64,000 nucleotides of DNA from Gigaspora margarita (GCA_009809945.1 WTPW01002266.1:1-64000), one strand, 5' to 3'. Positions 46,736 to 59,367 are shown, counted from the stretch's first letter. Program-made: numbers and translations. The notes: generated by a model from the letters alone, not told the origin.

Positions 46736-46888
46736 GAATCAAGTAAGAACTTTGTATCTTGACCACCAATTTTTAACAAGTATTTTGGACCTAACTGGCC
46801 CACAAGACAGGAGAGTAGAAATAAATATACCTACCTTCGACCCTACAGGAGACCTGCATACCCAAATTATCGCAGCTTATATCACAAT

Positions 46889-47067
46889 AGGACCCCAAAA
46901 TATACATAGATAGGTCAGATTAATTATAGGGTTACTAAAAAAGAAAAGATCTGCAGAAAAAACTTCAAAAATAAGCAAAAAAATACTATAAATGGAAAAG
47001 ATCTGCATAAAAACCTCAAAAATAAGCAAACTCATACCTGACCTATCTATGTATATTTCGGGGTCCT
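46889..47067. mobile_element. hAT-like MITE, TSD ATCACAAT
   Basis: This 179-bp element has perfect 8-bp duplications ATCACAAT (46881-46888, 47068-47075). Its ends are inverted repeats of about 30 bp: AGGACCCCAAAATATACATA and AGGACCCCGAAATATACATA. The interior contains GAAAAGATCTGCA and CTTCAAAAATAAGCAAA-type sequence twice in tandem (46941-46978, 46997-47031). The AGGACCC ends relate it to the MITE at 42417. Confidence 0.9.
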
Positions 47068-47361
47068 ATCACAATGCAACAATTGCAGCGGCAAGAAAAA
47101 AGGGAAGAAGCTTTGGGCCACACCTTCTTCATAGGACAGCTTATAGACATTATGATGACTACTCCAGTACAAAGAACAGCGTGCAAAAACCTCATTACTA
47201 AGTATTACGCTGTGGTGGTAGAAAGAGTCTACTATATCTTCAAACAATGGAGATAGATCAAATTGCTAAAATGATGACACTAAATTTTTAGATGATTAGA
47301 GATCTAAGATTATCTGAATATCAGTCTCTTTTATAGCAACTTGTGGAACTCGTGATTAAGC

Positions 47362-47370
47362 AGGAGAGAT
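47362..47370 (+). other. polypurine tract
   Basis: AGGAGAGAT directly before the 3' LTR is the expected position and composition for plus-strand priming. It is short and not perfectly purine. Confidence 0.5.
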
Positions 47371-47925
47371 TGTTATTCTTGCATACAGACCCCTGCCGTA
47401 TGTAATAGTAGGTCTCGAGTATACTGCGTTAGATGTACTGATTGTGCCATATGTGCCACATGTAACAGATGTACCGCATGTGACTGAGGTGTCACATGTG
47501 ATAGATGTGTCAGATGTTGTAATAGAGACATAAGGGATTGATGTGATAGAATTGGCATAAGGGACCAATTTGATAGAAGAAGCATAAATGATATATTAAT
47601 CCTTTATAACCCAATACCCACATGTACTTATTAGTCAATAGTTTCTTATAAATATGGCCAATAACTGCTCCACTTTGTAAAGCATGTTCACCAATACACC
47701 TCTTTATTATTAATAAAAGACATATATTATACAAATCGATTCTATAAAATATATCACACACTCTTTTGAATTGCCAAATCATTATCAACATAAACCCTCT
47801 TGCTCATCTATATACTAACAACTACGATATACCATAGCAGAGTTTTGTATCTCTGTGCTCACATGACTCCCAGTTGGTAGTTGCTCTATTAGCCTCAATT
47901 TCTGAGAGGTATTCGAAGGTTAACA
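47371..47925 (+). repeat. 3' LTR
   Basis: 555 bp, TGTTATTCTTGCATAC to GAAGGTTAACA, collinear with the 5' LTR with many point differences. Confidence 0.9.
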
Positions 47926-48620
47926 ATGGATTCGATGTATCAGGGGGATTATCAAATTTTACAGGAGGGTCACCAAAATTCTGGGTTGGATTCTTCGGAT
48001 CTAGTCAGCATTTAGCCCTAGTTGTTAGCTGGTTATATAGCAAAATTATTAGCTTCTGAACGAATCTTTTTTAATTTGACAGGAAAATACCAGTGCTACA
48101 AAAGCAAGAGGCTTCAAGTATGCTCTTCTGAGTGAATCTTTTTCAATTCGACAGGTAAACCAAAAATAATAACTTCAATAAGAGGAGTAAAAAGGTGAGA
48201 GAAGTATCCTTGCAGAGAGAAGAGGGAAAGGCCCTAAGGGTTTTGGCTGTTTTTAATAATTTTCTGCCAAAAGGCACCAAAATGTTACAAGTGAATATAG
48301 CCTTCAATATAGTACTTGCAACACAGCACATGGCAACAAAGATCTTGTAAGGGTCAGAGAAGATGTGAAGCGGTATGCAAGTGGAATATTACTTCACTAG
48401 AGTGGTTCAATATATATTTTTATCAAAGAGTAAGATATTTATTGGGATAAGATATATTTTATTAATAATAATATAATATAATTCAAAGAGGATATTTAGT
48501 TGTAGTCATTAGAGGAGGAGGAGGGGAATCTGAGTCTAATGTGTAGAAGGGAAGAAAGCTAGGGTTTATATACATTTTGCAAAGCTAATAAAATACTAAA
48601 GATAATACAATAATAAACTA
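47926..48620. other. gene-free stretch
   Basis: A short direct repeat, GAATCTTTTTYAATTYGACAGG, occurs near 48062 and 48132. No gene is supported. Confidence 0.45.
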
Positions 48621-48676
48621 TAAAACGATAAAACTGTAAAACTGTAAAACTGTAAAACTGTAAAACTGTAAAACTA
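48621..48676. repeat. (TAAAACTG)n microsatellite
   Basis: Seven 8-bp units; the first and last are variant and the inner five are exact. Confidence 0.95.
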
Positions 48677-48704
48677 TGCTTTGGTCAAGCAACCTATTCT
48701 ATAA

Positions 48705-48955
48705 CAACAACATTAATTTTTATAATAGTGAGTTCGAGCCCACGCTATGGTCAGCACATTTACCTTATTACACATGATACCAATTTTTATATAGTGGCAC
48801 ATTCAACTCTTTACACATGACAATATTAACTTTTATAAGTGTAGCAAGTTGACCCTACGCTTTAACTCAGTACACATAATAACATCCACATAATATAGCG
48901 AGTTCAGGCCCATGCTATAGTGCAGTGCATTCAACTTATTACACATAACAACAGA
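48705..48955. repeat. about three diverged ~80-bp tandem units
   Basis: The units share AATTTTTATAATAGTGAGTT, CCCACGCTATGGT, CAGYACATTYAAC and TTACACATRAYAAC. The resemblance of GAGTTCGAGCCC at 48728 to a tRNA T-loop is not borne out by a cloverleaf. Confidence 0.6.
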
Positions 48956-49144
48956 CAGGGCGCTAGGTGCAATGAATGAGAGAGAGGGTAGGAGGGATAG
49001 GAGCCAGATTATAATTGGACATTGAAGAGAACAAGTGACAAGACAAGTGAAGTAAGAAAGCACTGTGATTTACCATTTACTTCTACATGTATCTTTATAA
49101 TCTCTGCTGCATGCATACATACGTATATACATACTGTACCTATA
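48956..49144. other. gene-free stretch
   Basis: No gene or repeat is seen. Confidence 0.4.
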
Positions 49145-49501
49145 AGGCCACATAAAGTTGATTTTTCATTTTGCATTACAAGGATTTAAAAATTTGGGAC
49201 AGACAAACAGATTTTTTATTTTTTTTGTATTTTTTTTTAATTTAATTTACTGCAAATAGAATAATGATCACAATTTAAGGTTATACAAGATTAATTTTTC
49301 ATTTTGAACAACAAGGAATCAAAAAATTAGGTCAGTAGCCATATTTTTCCTGTCAGTCCTATCAGAAAATTACAGGAAATTAAATTCTCTATTAGGTGGC
49401 ACTGGATGAAAATAGACAATTGGGATCTAAAAAAATAAATTGAAAAATTGAAAAAATAGGACGACTGGTAATGCAAAATGAAAAATCAACTTGCATGGGC
49501 T
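49145..49501. mobile_element. MITE with AGGCCACA ends, copy 1
   Basis: The inverted ends share AAGTTGATTTTTCATTTTGC and ATTAC next to AGGCCACAT (left) or, reverse-complemented, AGCCCATGC (right). A relative lies at 50746-51107. No exact target duplication is seen. Confidence 0.7.
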
Positions 49502-50360
49502 AATATTTATCACATGCATATCTATAATCTCCATTTATACAATCATATACTATTACTTTTTTATATGAGCTACAAATCAGGTTATCCTCATAATAATACC
49601 CTTAGTAATTACAAAATAAATTATGAATTAACTTATAATTCTGTAATACAACAATAGAAATCCAAAAAAGTAAAAAAAATTAAAAATGTTTCAGAAATTT
49701 TGTTACCGGGTTTTGGAGGTTTCACCAAGTTTCAGAAGTTTCACCCATTTTGAAAATTTCAGATTTATTTCACCTTTGGGAGCATTACGGTTTCGCCTTT
49801 TAGATTTTGGAAATGGATTTCACCCAAAACACTAATTTGCATATTACTCTGTTCATAGTACATACGTATACCATATTTCTGTTTTTAAATTGTAGATTTA
49901 AAAGTAGCAAACATTGTGTTGTGATTGGTAAAAATTTATTAAAATTGATAAATTCATATATAGTACCGTACTCTATCATGAATAAAAATCTCTCTTTTAA
50001 CTTTTTTTTAATTTTAGACTATCAAAATTTTTTGCCAAATTATATTCGATAATCTGACTTTAAAAAAGTGAATTTGAAAGAGCAATACTTATTCATTCTT
50101 TTTTGATTATATTTCATAAATTAAAGGGAAGAAAATTTTTAAAAATTATCTATTTATAATCACATCATTTCTCTGACAGATGTAACTTCTAGGTTTCAAT
50201 TTATATTTTAGAAATGACAAATTAAATCAGTTTTTTGCATTGCTTTTTATCTTTATTTTTTTTTCTTTTGAATAGAAAAAAATTTGTTTCACTTAAAAAA
50301 TTAAATCGCTTATTGTCATATTATATTATTTAGTGGAAATCCTAAAAAAATGAAAATAAT
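49502..50360. other. gene-free stretch
   Basis: It contains a TTTCA-rich block at 49685-49825 (GTTTCACCAAGTTTCAGAAG and similar) that may be part of another repeat, and an 81-codon AT-rich frame at 49807 that I do not regard as a gene. Confidence 0.4.
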
Positions 50361-50537
50361 TGTCGCAGCTGATGCTATAAAAATGGCTAATGCTGAAATT
50401 TGGGGTCGCGATTTGAAAATATATGCTCTGCTAAAATTTACCTATACTCTTTAATATTCAATTCTAACTCTAAACCCTAACCCAATCAAAATAGATCAAA
50501 ATTTTAGCATTAGCCATTTTCAGCATTAGCTGCAACA
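50361..50537. mobile_element. small MITE, 5-bp duplication ATAAT
   Basis: The ends TGTCGCAGCTGATGCTA and, reverse-complemented, TGTTGCAGCTAATGCTG are inverted, with a second inverted word, AATGGCTAATGCT. ATAAT lies on both sides (50356-50360, 50538-50542). The centre is TCTAAACCCTAACCC (50470-50484), another telomere-like tract. Confidence 0.75.
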
Positions 50538-50542
50538 ATAAT

Positions 50543-50640
50543 TACATATAGTTGTCCTCCCATATAATCAACTCCCATATAATCTCAGCCTCTATATAAT
50601 CATATAATTTTATGCAGTATTTTTTTTAATATTAACTAGA
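50543..50640. repeat. pogo-type terminal fragment
   Basis: Words like CCTCCCATATAATCAACTCC and CTCTATATAATCATATAA repeat here and resemble the end of the element at 19815-20908. No second end is visible. Confidence 0.4.
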
Positions 50641-50745
50641 AATTGCATATACGTGTGGCTTCGCTACCCATTTTAGTTAACAATGAGATATAACAAATGG
50701 TGTGACAATAACATGCTATGATCTTACTAAAATTTGCTATTTTTT

Positions 50746-51107
50746 AGGCCACACCAAGTTGATTTTCATTTTATATTACCTGCTGACCCATTTTTCAATT
50801 TTACAACTTTTTTGTTTTTTTTTAGATTTTAACTATGCCAATATTCGATTTTTGGTATTTATTTTTTTATGATATTTTAATCCAGTGTACTCAATGGAGA
50901 CCTTAATTTACTGTAATTGTCCAATAGGACTGTTTCTTGTGCAAAATGAGAAATTAATCTTGTATAACCTTAGATGTGTTGTGAACATAATTCTATTAAT
51001 TTACAGTAAATTTTTTTTTTAGAAATAAAAGAAAAAAAAACTGACTGACTGATCCACGTTTTCAGATTCCATATAATGCAAAATGAAATATTAACTTTCG
51101 CATTCTT
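50746..51107. mobile_element. MITE with AGGCCACA ends, copy 2
   Basis: The left end AGGCCACACCAAGTTGATTT and the right end (reverse-complemented GAAAGTTAATATTTCATTTT) match copy 1 at 49145-49501. Both also hold a TTTACTGTAAAT-like internal part. It is more diverged than copy 1. Confidence 0.6.
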
Positions 51108-51247
51108 ATTCTAATATAAATAAGTGAAATGCCACAAGTGCTCTGGTTGTGCTACTGTACTATATCAATTCCTGATAATTTCTTTAATCTTTTATTAAAT
51201 AATATCTATCAGATTATGTATTCATAATTCTCATTGGTAACTTATTT

Positions 51248-51680
51248 GATGATTATTGTGATTTGCAAAATTCTGGATCCACATTGATCATTTGAGTGAT
51301 GATCATCACACCACAATTGATTATGATTGTGAATAAGATAAGTGATTCTATTACATCAAAAAATCCTTTAGAATTGAGTTTGGATCAATTATTTTAGAGA
51401 TTTGTCAGGGCTCATTCTCAAAAGGTTGTTTGGTGCTTTTAAATGTAATTGAAATATTTTACTCGTCATAGCGATTGTGATCATAGTGCAATAAAATACT
51501 TGATTACAATTAAGAGCACCAACCTTTTGAGAATGAGCCTTGACCAATCTCTAAAATAATCGATCCAAACACAATTTTTAAAGAATTTTTTGATGTACTT
51601 ATTCACAATCATGGTGTGAATATCATAACTCAGTCGATCAATATAGATTCAGAATTTTGCAAATCGCAATAATGGTTATG
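51248..51680. repeat. fold-back element
   Basis: GTGATTTGCAAAATTCTG near 51258 pairs with CAGAATTTTGCAAATCGC near 51650. Closer to the centre (about 51475), GGCTCATTCTCAAAAGGTTG pairs with CAACCTTTTGAGAATGAGCC. The arms have diverged by substitutions and short indels. No gene or clear target duplication is present. Confidence 0.75.
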
Positions 51681-53907
51681 TTAAATTATGCATATATTAT
51701 CTTGAAAACAATTGCTAAAGTGAACAAAATTAAATCTCATGCTCATCCTGAGCTATTTTATGGTCCAGATTAGTATATTAAATTTAAAGCCAGATGCTTT
51801 TTTAATTGTTGTGTAAAAATGATCACTGTGATTCTCCAGATCTTTCGCTTGCCAAATAAAACCAAAATTGGTTGCATTCATTAACTATATAATATAATTA
51901 ATATTGTAATAAATTAGTTTTTGAAGGGGTTAAAACCTCATTATTATTGTGAACTAAATTATATTGTCGATTCTTTTGAAATTAAAATAAAACTATCAAT
52001 ATAATAAATAAATGAATCATTATTTTACAAAAACAAATAATATGTAATTATTTAGTAGTTTATTACATTGCTGTGGTCTTATGCCTGCATCACTGGTTTA
52101 TTCATGATTGGTGAAAATACAAGAAATAACATGTGCCAATTAAAATCAACATAAATTCAGAATTCATCTCAAAATGGTATGTTCGCTTAAGTACAATAAC
52201 AGAATACAACACTAGCATAGCCCATTAGTATGTGGCAAGATTTTACTGACACCAAGCATGACTATGTTCCTGGTATACAGGAATAATTCGAGATTTAAAC
52301 AAAAAAATTTGAAGATTATTATACAGTTTAGCTAATTGCAGAATTTCATTAAGATGATTTCACGATAAATGTAATTCAACCTTTAATCAAATAAATTTAA
52401 TTCTATAGTATATCTCACAGCCTCGCTTTGCTCAGTCTTGCTCAACTTTAAAATTTTTTTCATCTTACCAATAAACACATTATACCGCAAATAAGTTCTA
52501 TGGTCATACGATATTCTAAATTTAGAAATAATTATAAATTCTTTGCTACACATGTCCTCATTTGGTAATTAATAATTAACCATTGATTATTTGCTATGAC
52601 AGCTGTGATCGTGATAGGCAGTTGCTCTATTAAGCTTATAGACACTGGATATACTATTAAATTTTATAAGTAATCAAGTTTTAAATTATCTATATATTAG
52701 AATTTTTCTTAATCTCTATTTGTATCTATCTACGTAAAATACTGGTATAATACAAAATACATTTATAACATATTTAGTTAGTGCAATTCCAAAAGACAAT
52801 AATAAAAAAAAGACATTTTTTATAGTGATTGTCATGCACTTTAATTGAGATAATAAACCTGTTAAAGCGATATTTGGTTAAACAACTTGCATACAATAGA
52901 TAAATATAGTTCTAAGTGATGTATTCATGATGATTAAGTGTAGAAATTTACATTTTTTACTGCATTTAATGCATTGTCCAATTAGTTGAGATTTGGCAGA
53001 TAAATGGCATTAAAAATGCCTTAGTGACTATATACTTCATAATATTACATATCACTCTGTTCCTGGTATAGTCACAACATTCTTATCAAAAATTTTTACC
53101 CGAATGGAAATTATCAAATGAATGAATTGGTCTTCAAAGATTTTTGATCATGATTCGAGTCAAAAAATGATTTGATATGATATAATTAAATCGTTTTGCT
53201 AATGTTAAACTTCACGATATTAGATTAAGTACTATCTTATATTATGTTTTAGAATTATATAAAAGATTGTCATCGATTATGGCCCACAGTCATATAATTG
53301 TAATACAAATGCAGAAATGATTATCAATCTCTCACTATGATCATTTATTTATGGCTTTGACAATCAGTAATTATCATTTAATCTGTCTAGTAAAAAATCT
53401 GATAAGAAAAAAAACCAAAAATTAGAATTGTTATTGCATATTTGTAATTTAATTAAAAAGTTAATGATGTAGTATCAGATTTTTTTTATTTTTAACTAAG
53501 TAACAACTAATACTAATGCATAACGAGGATGATAGATATAGCAATTTCAATATCAATATCAATATCAATATCAAATATCAATATCTTATAAAAATAGTTG
53601 AATGAGATTTTTTCTTTTTCAGAATTGCAAGGAAATTTTGACTGCAGATCTCATGCATAAAGGCAACACATGCTACAAAAATTGAATGATCTAATCCAAA
53701 AATTGATACAATCTAGTTTGTATATGCATTTAACTATTACACTGCATTTTTATATATAGCAAGATGAATGGTGCAAAATAGAATACCTTTAAAAATACCT
53801 TTATATAGTCATATTAATAATATAGTCACTATTACATTTTATAAAAAATTTTTTAAATGAATTTATTAAGAAAAATACTTCTTTAAAATCACATTTTTTA
53901 TTGAATA
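51681..53907. other. long gene-free AT-rich stretch
   Basis: More than 2 kb without a supported gene. The only definite repeat is (CAATAT)n at 53548-53585, about six units with one interruption. Confidence 0.5.
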
Positions 53908-55920
53908 TAGTGCTCCTACAGACCAGACCTGGACCAGACTGCACTCAAGTCTAAGTCTAAAACTTTTATATTTAGACTTTTATCAAGTCTGAGTTTGGTT
54001 CAGATCTGGTTCAAAGTCTGGCAGACTGGTCTGAGTCTAAATGTATTTTTTGGTACTGAACAAGTTTATTTAGTGCATGTAGTCAGAATTAATTAGTAAA
54101 ATTTTGCGAATTATAAGATTTTATAGAATTTTATTAATAAAATTCTATAAAATCTTATAATTCACAAATTTTCATTAGTAATTCTAACTTTATGCACAAG
54201 TAAAGTTGTTTAACACCTAAAAATACATCAAATTGGTATAATTATTTTTATTTTACTTGAATTTTAGAGAGTAGTTACATAATTTTGGATTTTTAATCAA
54301 AAAAGCCAAATTTGAGCATGTTTTTTCTAAAATTCAAGTAAAATAAAAAATATTCTGCTGTTCTAATGTATTTTTAGGTGTTTATTAAGTTTACTTAGTG
54401 CATTTTGTTAGAATTAATTAGTGAAATTTTGTGAATCATAAGATTTTATAGAATTTTATTAATAGAATTCTATGAAATCTTATTATTTAAAGATTTCTCT
54501 AATTAATCCTAACTTTATGTACTAAGTAAACTTGTTCAGAATCTAAAAATACATCAAGTTAGCAGAGTTATTTTATTTTACTTAAAATTTAGAGAATAGA
54601 TGCATAATTTTAGATTTTTGATCAAAAAAGTCAAATTTAGGCATCTATTCTCCAATTTTCAAGTAAAATAAAAGTTAATTCTGCCAATTTAATATATTAT
54701 TAGGTTCTGAACAATTTTACTTAGTGCATTAAGTTAGAGTTAATTAGTAAAATTTTGTGAATTATCCCTTAAACTGTATTCCAGGCAAATTTGCCTGGAA
54801 TTTTTAGATATATTTACAATTTGTTAAATAAAATAAAAGTTTATTAAGAATATGGGGTATACTTTATTTATAGAATATTTTCTTTAAAATATATTTTATA
54901 AACTTTATTATAAAAATTTTTTAAAATTATTAATAAACTTTAAAGTAATAAAAGTTTGAAGTTTTTAATTTAAAATTTTACTATAAAGCTTTTCTTTAGA
55001 TTTTCTTAAATTTTATATGTTCCTGTCTATAAAAAAAAAATTTCACTTCTAATTAAAGTTCTAATTTTTACAAGTAAATCACAAAAGTTGCAATAATTAA
55101 AGTTGTAATCCTTTTTATAAACTACAATATTGTATTAGAACAGAGAGCTAGAGCTAATATTTACAGAGTTCGCCAAGAATATGTAAATAATTTTTTTGGC
55201 TAAAAAATTTTTTAAAATTTGTCTATTTTTAGCTTATAAGCAACTTAAACTTTTTTTCTTATGTAATATAAAATTAAATACTACTATAATATAATCCTTA
55301 TTTTCAAATATTATTAAAAAAAATTTTAATTAAATATTTTATGTTTTAAAAAATATAGATCATAAGCATATTTATAGCAATTTTCCAGGTAAATTTGCAT
55401 GGAATTGCTTATAGTTTAAGGGATAAAATTTTATAGAATTTTATTAACAAAATTCTATAAGATCTTATGATTCACAAAATTTACTAATTAATTCTAACAT
55501 GATGCACTAAGTAAACTTATTCAGTACGCGAAAATACATTAGATCAGCAAAATTTTTTTTATTTTACTTGAATTTTGAAGAAAAATGCTTAAATGTGACT
55601 TTTTTGATCAAAAATCCAAAATTACGCATCTATTCTCTAAATTTTAAGTAAAATAAAAATAATTCTGCTAATTTAATATATTTTTAGATGCTAAACAAGT
55701 TTATTTAGCGAATAAAGTTAGAATTACTTAATAAAAATTTGTGAATTATAAGATTTTATAGAATTTTATTAATTAAATTCTATAAAATCTTATAATTTGC
55801 AAAATTTTACTAATTAATTCAACTCATGCACAAAGTAAACTTGTTCAGCACCAAAAAGATATATAAATATATTTAGAGTTAGACCAGTCTGCAGACTTTG
55901 GACTAGATCTATGAACATTA
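53908..55920. mobile_element. palindrome-array hAT-like element (copy B)
   Basis: It has the same architecture as 17128-18619. The left end TAGTGCTCCTACAGACCAGA is followed by GTCTGGTCC-type subterminal words. ~190-bp palindromes with CTGAACAAGTTTATTTAGTG arms alternate with spacers. The right end near 55920 is decayed (ATGAACATTA). No target duplication remains. A TA-flanked element (54765-55423) is nested in one palindrome. Confidence 0.78.
54765..55423. mobile_element. TA-flanked element nested in copy B
   Basis: The ends TCCCTTAAACTGTATTCCAG and, reverse-complemented, TCCCTTAAACTATAAGCAAT are inverted and flanked by TA (54763-54764, 55424-55425). Just inside, CCAGGCAAATTTGCCTGG forms its own palindrome, echoed near 55388. 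The host palindrome reads on across the site (GTGAATTA, then TAAAATTTTATAG). There is no transposase. Confidence 0.83.
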
Positions 55921-57503
55921 TTAAAAATTAAATATAAATTTTTTTATTTACTTCTTTAAAATCACATTATATATTTTATTTTATAGTATGTGATTACATA
56001 TAAGTAATTCTATTCAGTCACACCTCTATATAATTACCAAAAAACCTTAGATAAAGTAGGTAATTATATAGGAGGATGACTGTATAAGGCCTCCAAGATG
56101 AAAATAATTGAACATAAGGGCCTAAATTTATTGTAATTAATTACCATAAACTGCCATATAAAAGACCCAGTGGTAAGCTTGTACTATTATAAGCAAAAAT
56201 GTAAAAAGGCACGCATATTTTTCATTCATAGTGTGCAGCCTAAATATTTAAAAAGAACTGCATTTGGTTACTGTAAATTTTAGAATCATCTGATATCTGG
56301 GGGTCTTGTATATGGAAATTTACGGTAAATTGCAAGTTTTTAATATTTATAATTTATAATTGTAATTTTCTTTTGATGGTTAAATATAATTTAACTTTCT
56401 CTATGAGTATAAATGAGTTTTTTATGATTCCAATTATCTTTAATTAATGTGTAGTAACATGCACAACATATGCCTCACGTTTTATAACTAATTTTGGTAT
56501 AAGATAGACTTATTAATTTAGAACTGAATGAACATTACAAAATTGATAAATATCATGCTTAACCCAGTCAGACAATAACTTGGTTAAAAGCAAGTTTCAT
56601 TAAGCGAAAGATTATAGTATAAAATGTATAATGTAGAATATGTGTATATAGTGACAACATTCAAAGAATGATTATATCGTTATTACACAATTATTTGGTC
56701 CTTTAATTGTAAATTCTTCAAAATTTGGGCACTTATATTTAATTATTTTTACTTTGGGCCCTTATATGTAACTATTTTCATTTTTTGGGCCCTTATATGT
56801 AATTTCTCCTATTATTTATAAATGGCATACTTTTTAGTAAATGGATTTGTTTTTTTACTACCTTCACAAATCATCTTGAAAAATGAGAATACTTATAAAA
56901 TTTTGTTTATAAGACCTTCGTCAATAATTGGATTTGTCTATTAATATGAACTTTACATTCCTGTATTGTATCTTTGCTTCAACTACTTGTTGCTTGCGGG
57001 ATATAGCAGTATTATATACTAAACTTATCTTGACCAATGTGCTCAAATACTTGGTGCACATTGCAAATTAGTTGTAAAAACTTTTGATTAGACAAATGTA
57101 TCCATAAAATTTTTGGTTTACTTTTGAAGTAAAGGTATGAATAACTTATTATTTAAGCCTTAAATTGCATGAAATAGGTTGATTTTCTAATATGTTTAAA
57201 CACTTATCTAACATAAGTTTCCAATCTTTAGTAAAAAGCCTCATGATCTAGAAAGAGGTTACGGTGCAATTCCTCGAAAGTTATTTTCCTTAATCAACAT
57301 CATGCTAAAAAATTAATCAAATGCCAATCTTAACCTATTGATGTTGGGTATGTGGCCTGTAGAAGAACTAACTTTCAGAGAATTGACGATTACGCTAGAA
57401 AATAGTACATTAATAATTCTATATTTATTGTTTTTTTCATAAATTCGAAAGCCAGACTATTGTTATTTTGCTTCTTATTTATATCAATATGAAGTCACAT
57501 TGC
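55921..57503. other. gene-free stretch with small repeats
   Basis: It holds the 68-bp pogo-type element at 56015 and, at 56718-56815, three tandem copies of a ~32-bp unit containing TTTGGGCCCTTATATGTAA. No gene is seen. Confidence 0.5.
56015..56082. mobile_element. 68-bp minimal pogo-type MITE
   Basis: CAGTCACACCTCTATATAAT and ATTATATAGGAGGATGACTG are inverted ends like those at 19815-20908, separated by only about 30 bp. TA is present on the right; the left flank is TT. Confidence 0.65.
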
Positions 57504-57814
57504 TAGTGCTCCGAACAGATTGGTTCAGGTTGGGTTATAGGCAACCCGAACCTGACCCAACCTGAATTTTTAGGGCCAACATGCTAAAGTTTTTTTAAAA
57601 AAATTAAAATTTTGGCCTTAAATGTGAATAAAAAAAAAATTGTGTGACCTTGGATATGAATATAAAAAAAAAAATAAAATTGCATGACCTTAGATGCGAA
57701 CATAAAAAATAATTGTGTGACCTTAGATGTGAACATAAAAAAATTAAAAATTGCGTGACCTTAGATGTGAACATAAAAAAAAATTAAAAATTGCATGACC
57801 TTAGACCTTAGATG

Positions 57815-59151
57815 CAGTGCTTAAAATTCAAGTCGAAGGTTATGTTCTCAAAAGAGCATAATTTAAATTTTTATTGTTCTCAAAAACTTTTTAGTATTCA
57901 TTATATATTAAATATATTGAACATTAATTTTTAAAGAATGTTCATGTTTATATTAGCTTCAAACAATATTGATATATATTATTTATTAATTTTCAACAAA
58001 ATTAAGTCAAATTAATAAAATCAATAATATCATAATTAATTCTATAACCAAGTTTGCATTATTCTTGGTATGCTAATTGAAAATTAAGCTTTTCTATATA
58101 CTGCACTTACTCACTTGTAGTTTAGGGGAGTGACAAAAATCAGGTGATTTTTTGGGGGGAGGGGGGTAAAAATGCTGAAATTATTTATAGGGACCTGACC
58201 AAATCTATATTATAGGGGGGAGGGGAGCAGGCCTCTAATAAAAAATAATCAGGTGATTAATAACACTGCCCTTAACATATAGTGAATTAAAGTTATATCT
58301 AACTTTTAATAATAACTTAAAATAAGTAGATTATAAATAAATAACTTATGCTCTAATAGTTTAATATAGTAAATAAAATAATTTTTAATAAAGAATTTAT
58401 TGTTAATAGAATAATAACTTATTTAAAAATAAATTCTATACTTACAATTCACACACTAAGTTCATGCTTATCTATTATAATTTTTTAAACTTGTATATGA
58501 TTCTTTGCATTTTTTCACATATCACAATGTATTATATAATTTAATTTCTAATAATTTTGTTAAAACTTCAAGTGCTTTTTATATTTGCTCATAGTAAAAC
58601 AAGTCTTTCTATAATATTTTACTAATGCTACTATTGGTTAATGCAATAAATTAGAATCCAATTACTTTGTTATTTAACTATTTAAACTTTGTACTAACAA
58701 ATACTTTGTGTCTTTTTATTTGTTTAGTATTAGCATATCATCTGACCAAAATCATCTATATATAAGTCTATACAATAATGACACTCTTAATATAAAAAAC
58801 ACACTGCATGGCTAATGAAAGTTTTATTTTAAAAATCTTTAAAGGCTATTTTCTTAAATATTTATTTGTTACCCATATAGTAAAACTTTAAACATGTGTG
58901 CTACATATAGTACATATATATGTACAGAATTTGTTATGATCAAATTACATTATCAAATTGATAACATTTTATATAATTTATTGTTCTCATTAGTAAATCT
59001 AGAGCATAAAAATTTTATAAATGTTCTCTTTGTGAACATTTCAAGAGGATAAAATGTTCTCAAATAAGATAACCTTTTTTTAAATATTAATGTTCTTAAA
59101 AAAACTCTAATGTTCATCGAGAACCATGAGAACATTGAATTTTAAACACTG
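57815..59151. mobile_element. hAT-like element, TSD CTTAGATG
   Basis: Perfect 8-bp duplications CTTAGATG (57807-57814, 59152-59159) flank the ends CAGTGCTTAAAATTCAA and TTGAATTTTAAACACTG. The 1.34-kb interior has GTTCTCA-type words near both ends and, at 58150-58230, two G-rich tracts. No transposase frame is visible. It is inserted within a tandem repeat unit of the element at 57506-60857. Confidence 0.87.
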
Positions 59152-59367
59152 CTTAGATGTGAATAAAAAAAATGAAAAAATTGCGTGACCTTAGATGTGA
59201 AAAAAAACTTATTATCAGTTATCGCATCATTCCTGATCGACCAATTATTTTGTTTGTTTTGATTTTACATTAAACAAAACAAATAGCGGCCGGGTTAAGA
59301 TAGAATTAGCGTTTGGTAGATGCAATAATAAAAGACTACCTAACTCAAAATTTCACAAGGAATCATA

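Larger units (their letters stand above)
39497..47925 (+). mobile_element. Ty3/gypsy LTR retrotransposon, full-length and inactive
   Basis: Two related LTRs (39497-40047 and 47371-47925) enclose, in order, a primer site, a gag relic with a CCHC zinc knuckle, protease, reverse transcriptase, RNase H and integrase. This order is that of Ty3/gypsy elements. The coding region is broken by many stops and frameshifts and by two MITE insertions (42417-42986, 46889-47067). The LTRs differ by many substitutions and a few indels, so the insertion is not recent. The 5-bp flanks (TACAG, ATGGA) do not match, so the target duplication is lost or the element is recombinant. Confidence 0.92.

Noticed and set aside
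48728..48742. tRNA T-loop-like GAGTTCGAGCCC
   Set aside because: No cloverleaf can be drawn and the sequence is part of a degenerate tandem repeat.
49807..50052. 81-codon ORF
   Set aside because: Phe/Leu/Ile/Asn-rich as expected by chance in AT-rich DNA; no domain, no neighbours.
57620..57814. regularly spaced repeats resembling a CRISPR array
   Set aside because: Units are contiguous and diverged with no unique spacers, in eukaryotic DNA inside a transposable element.
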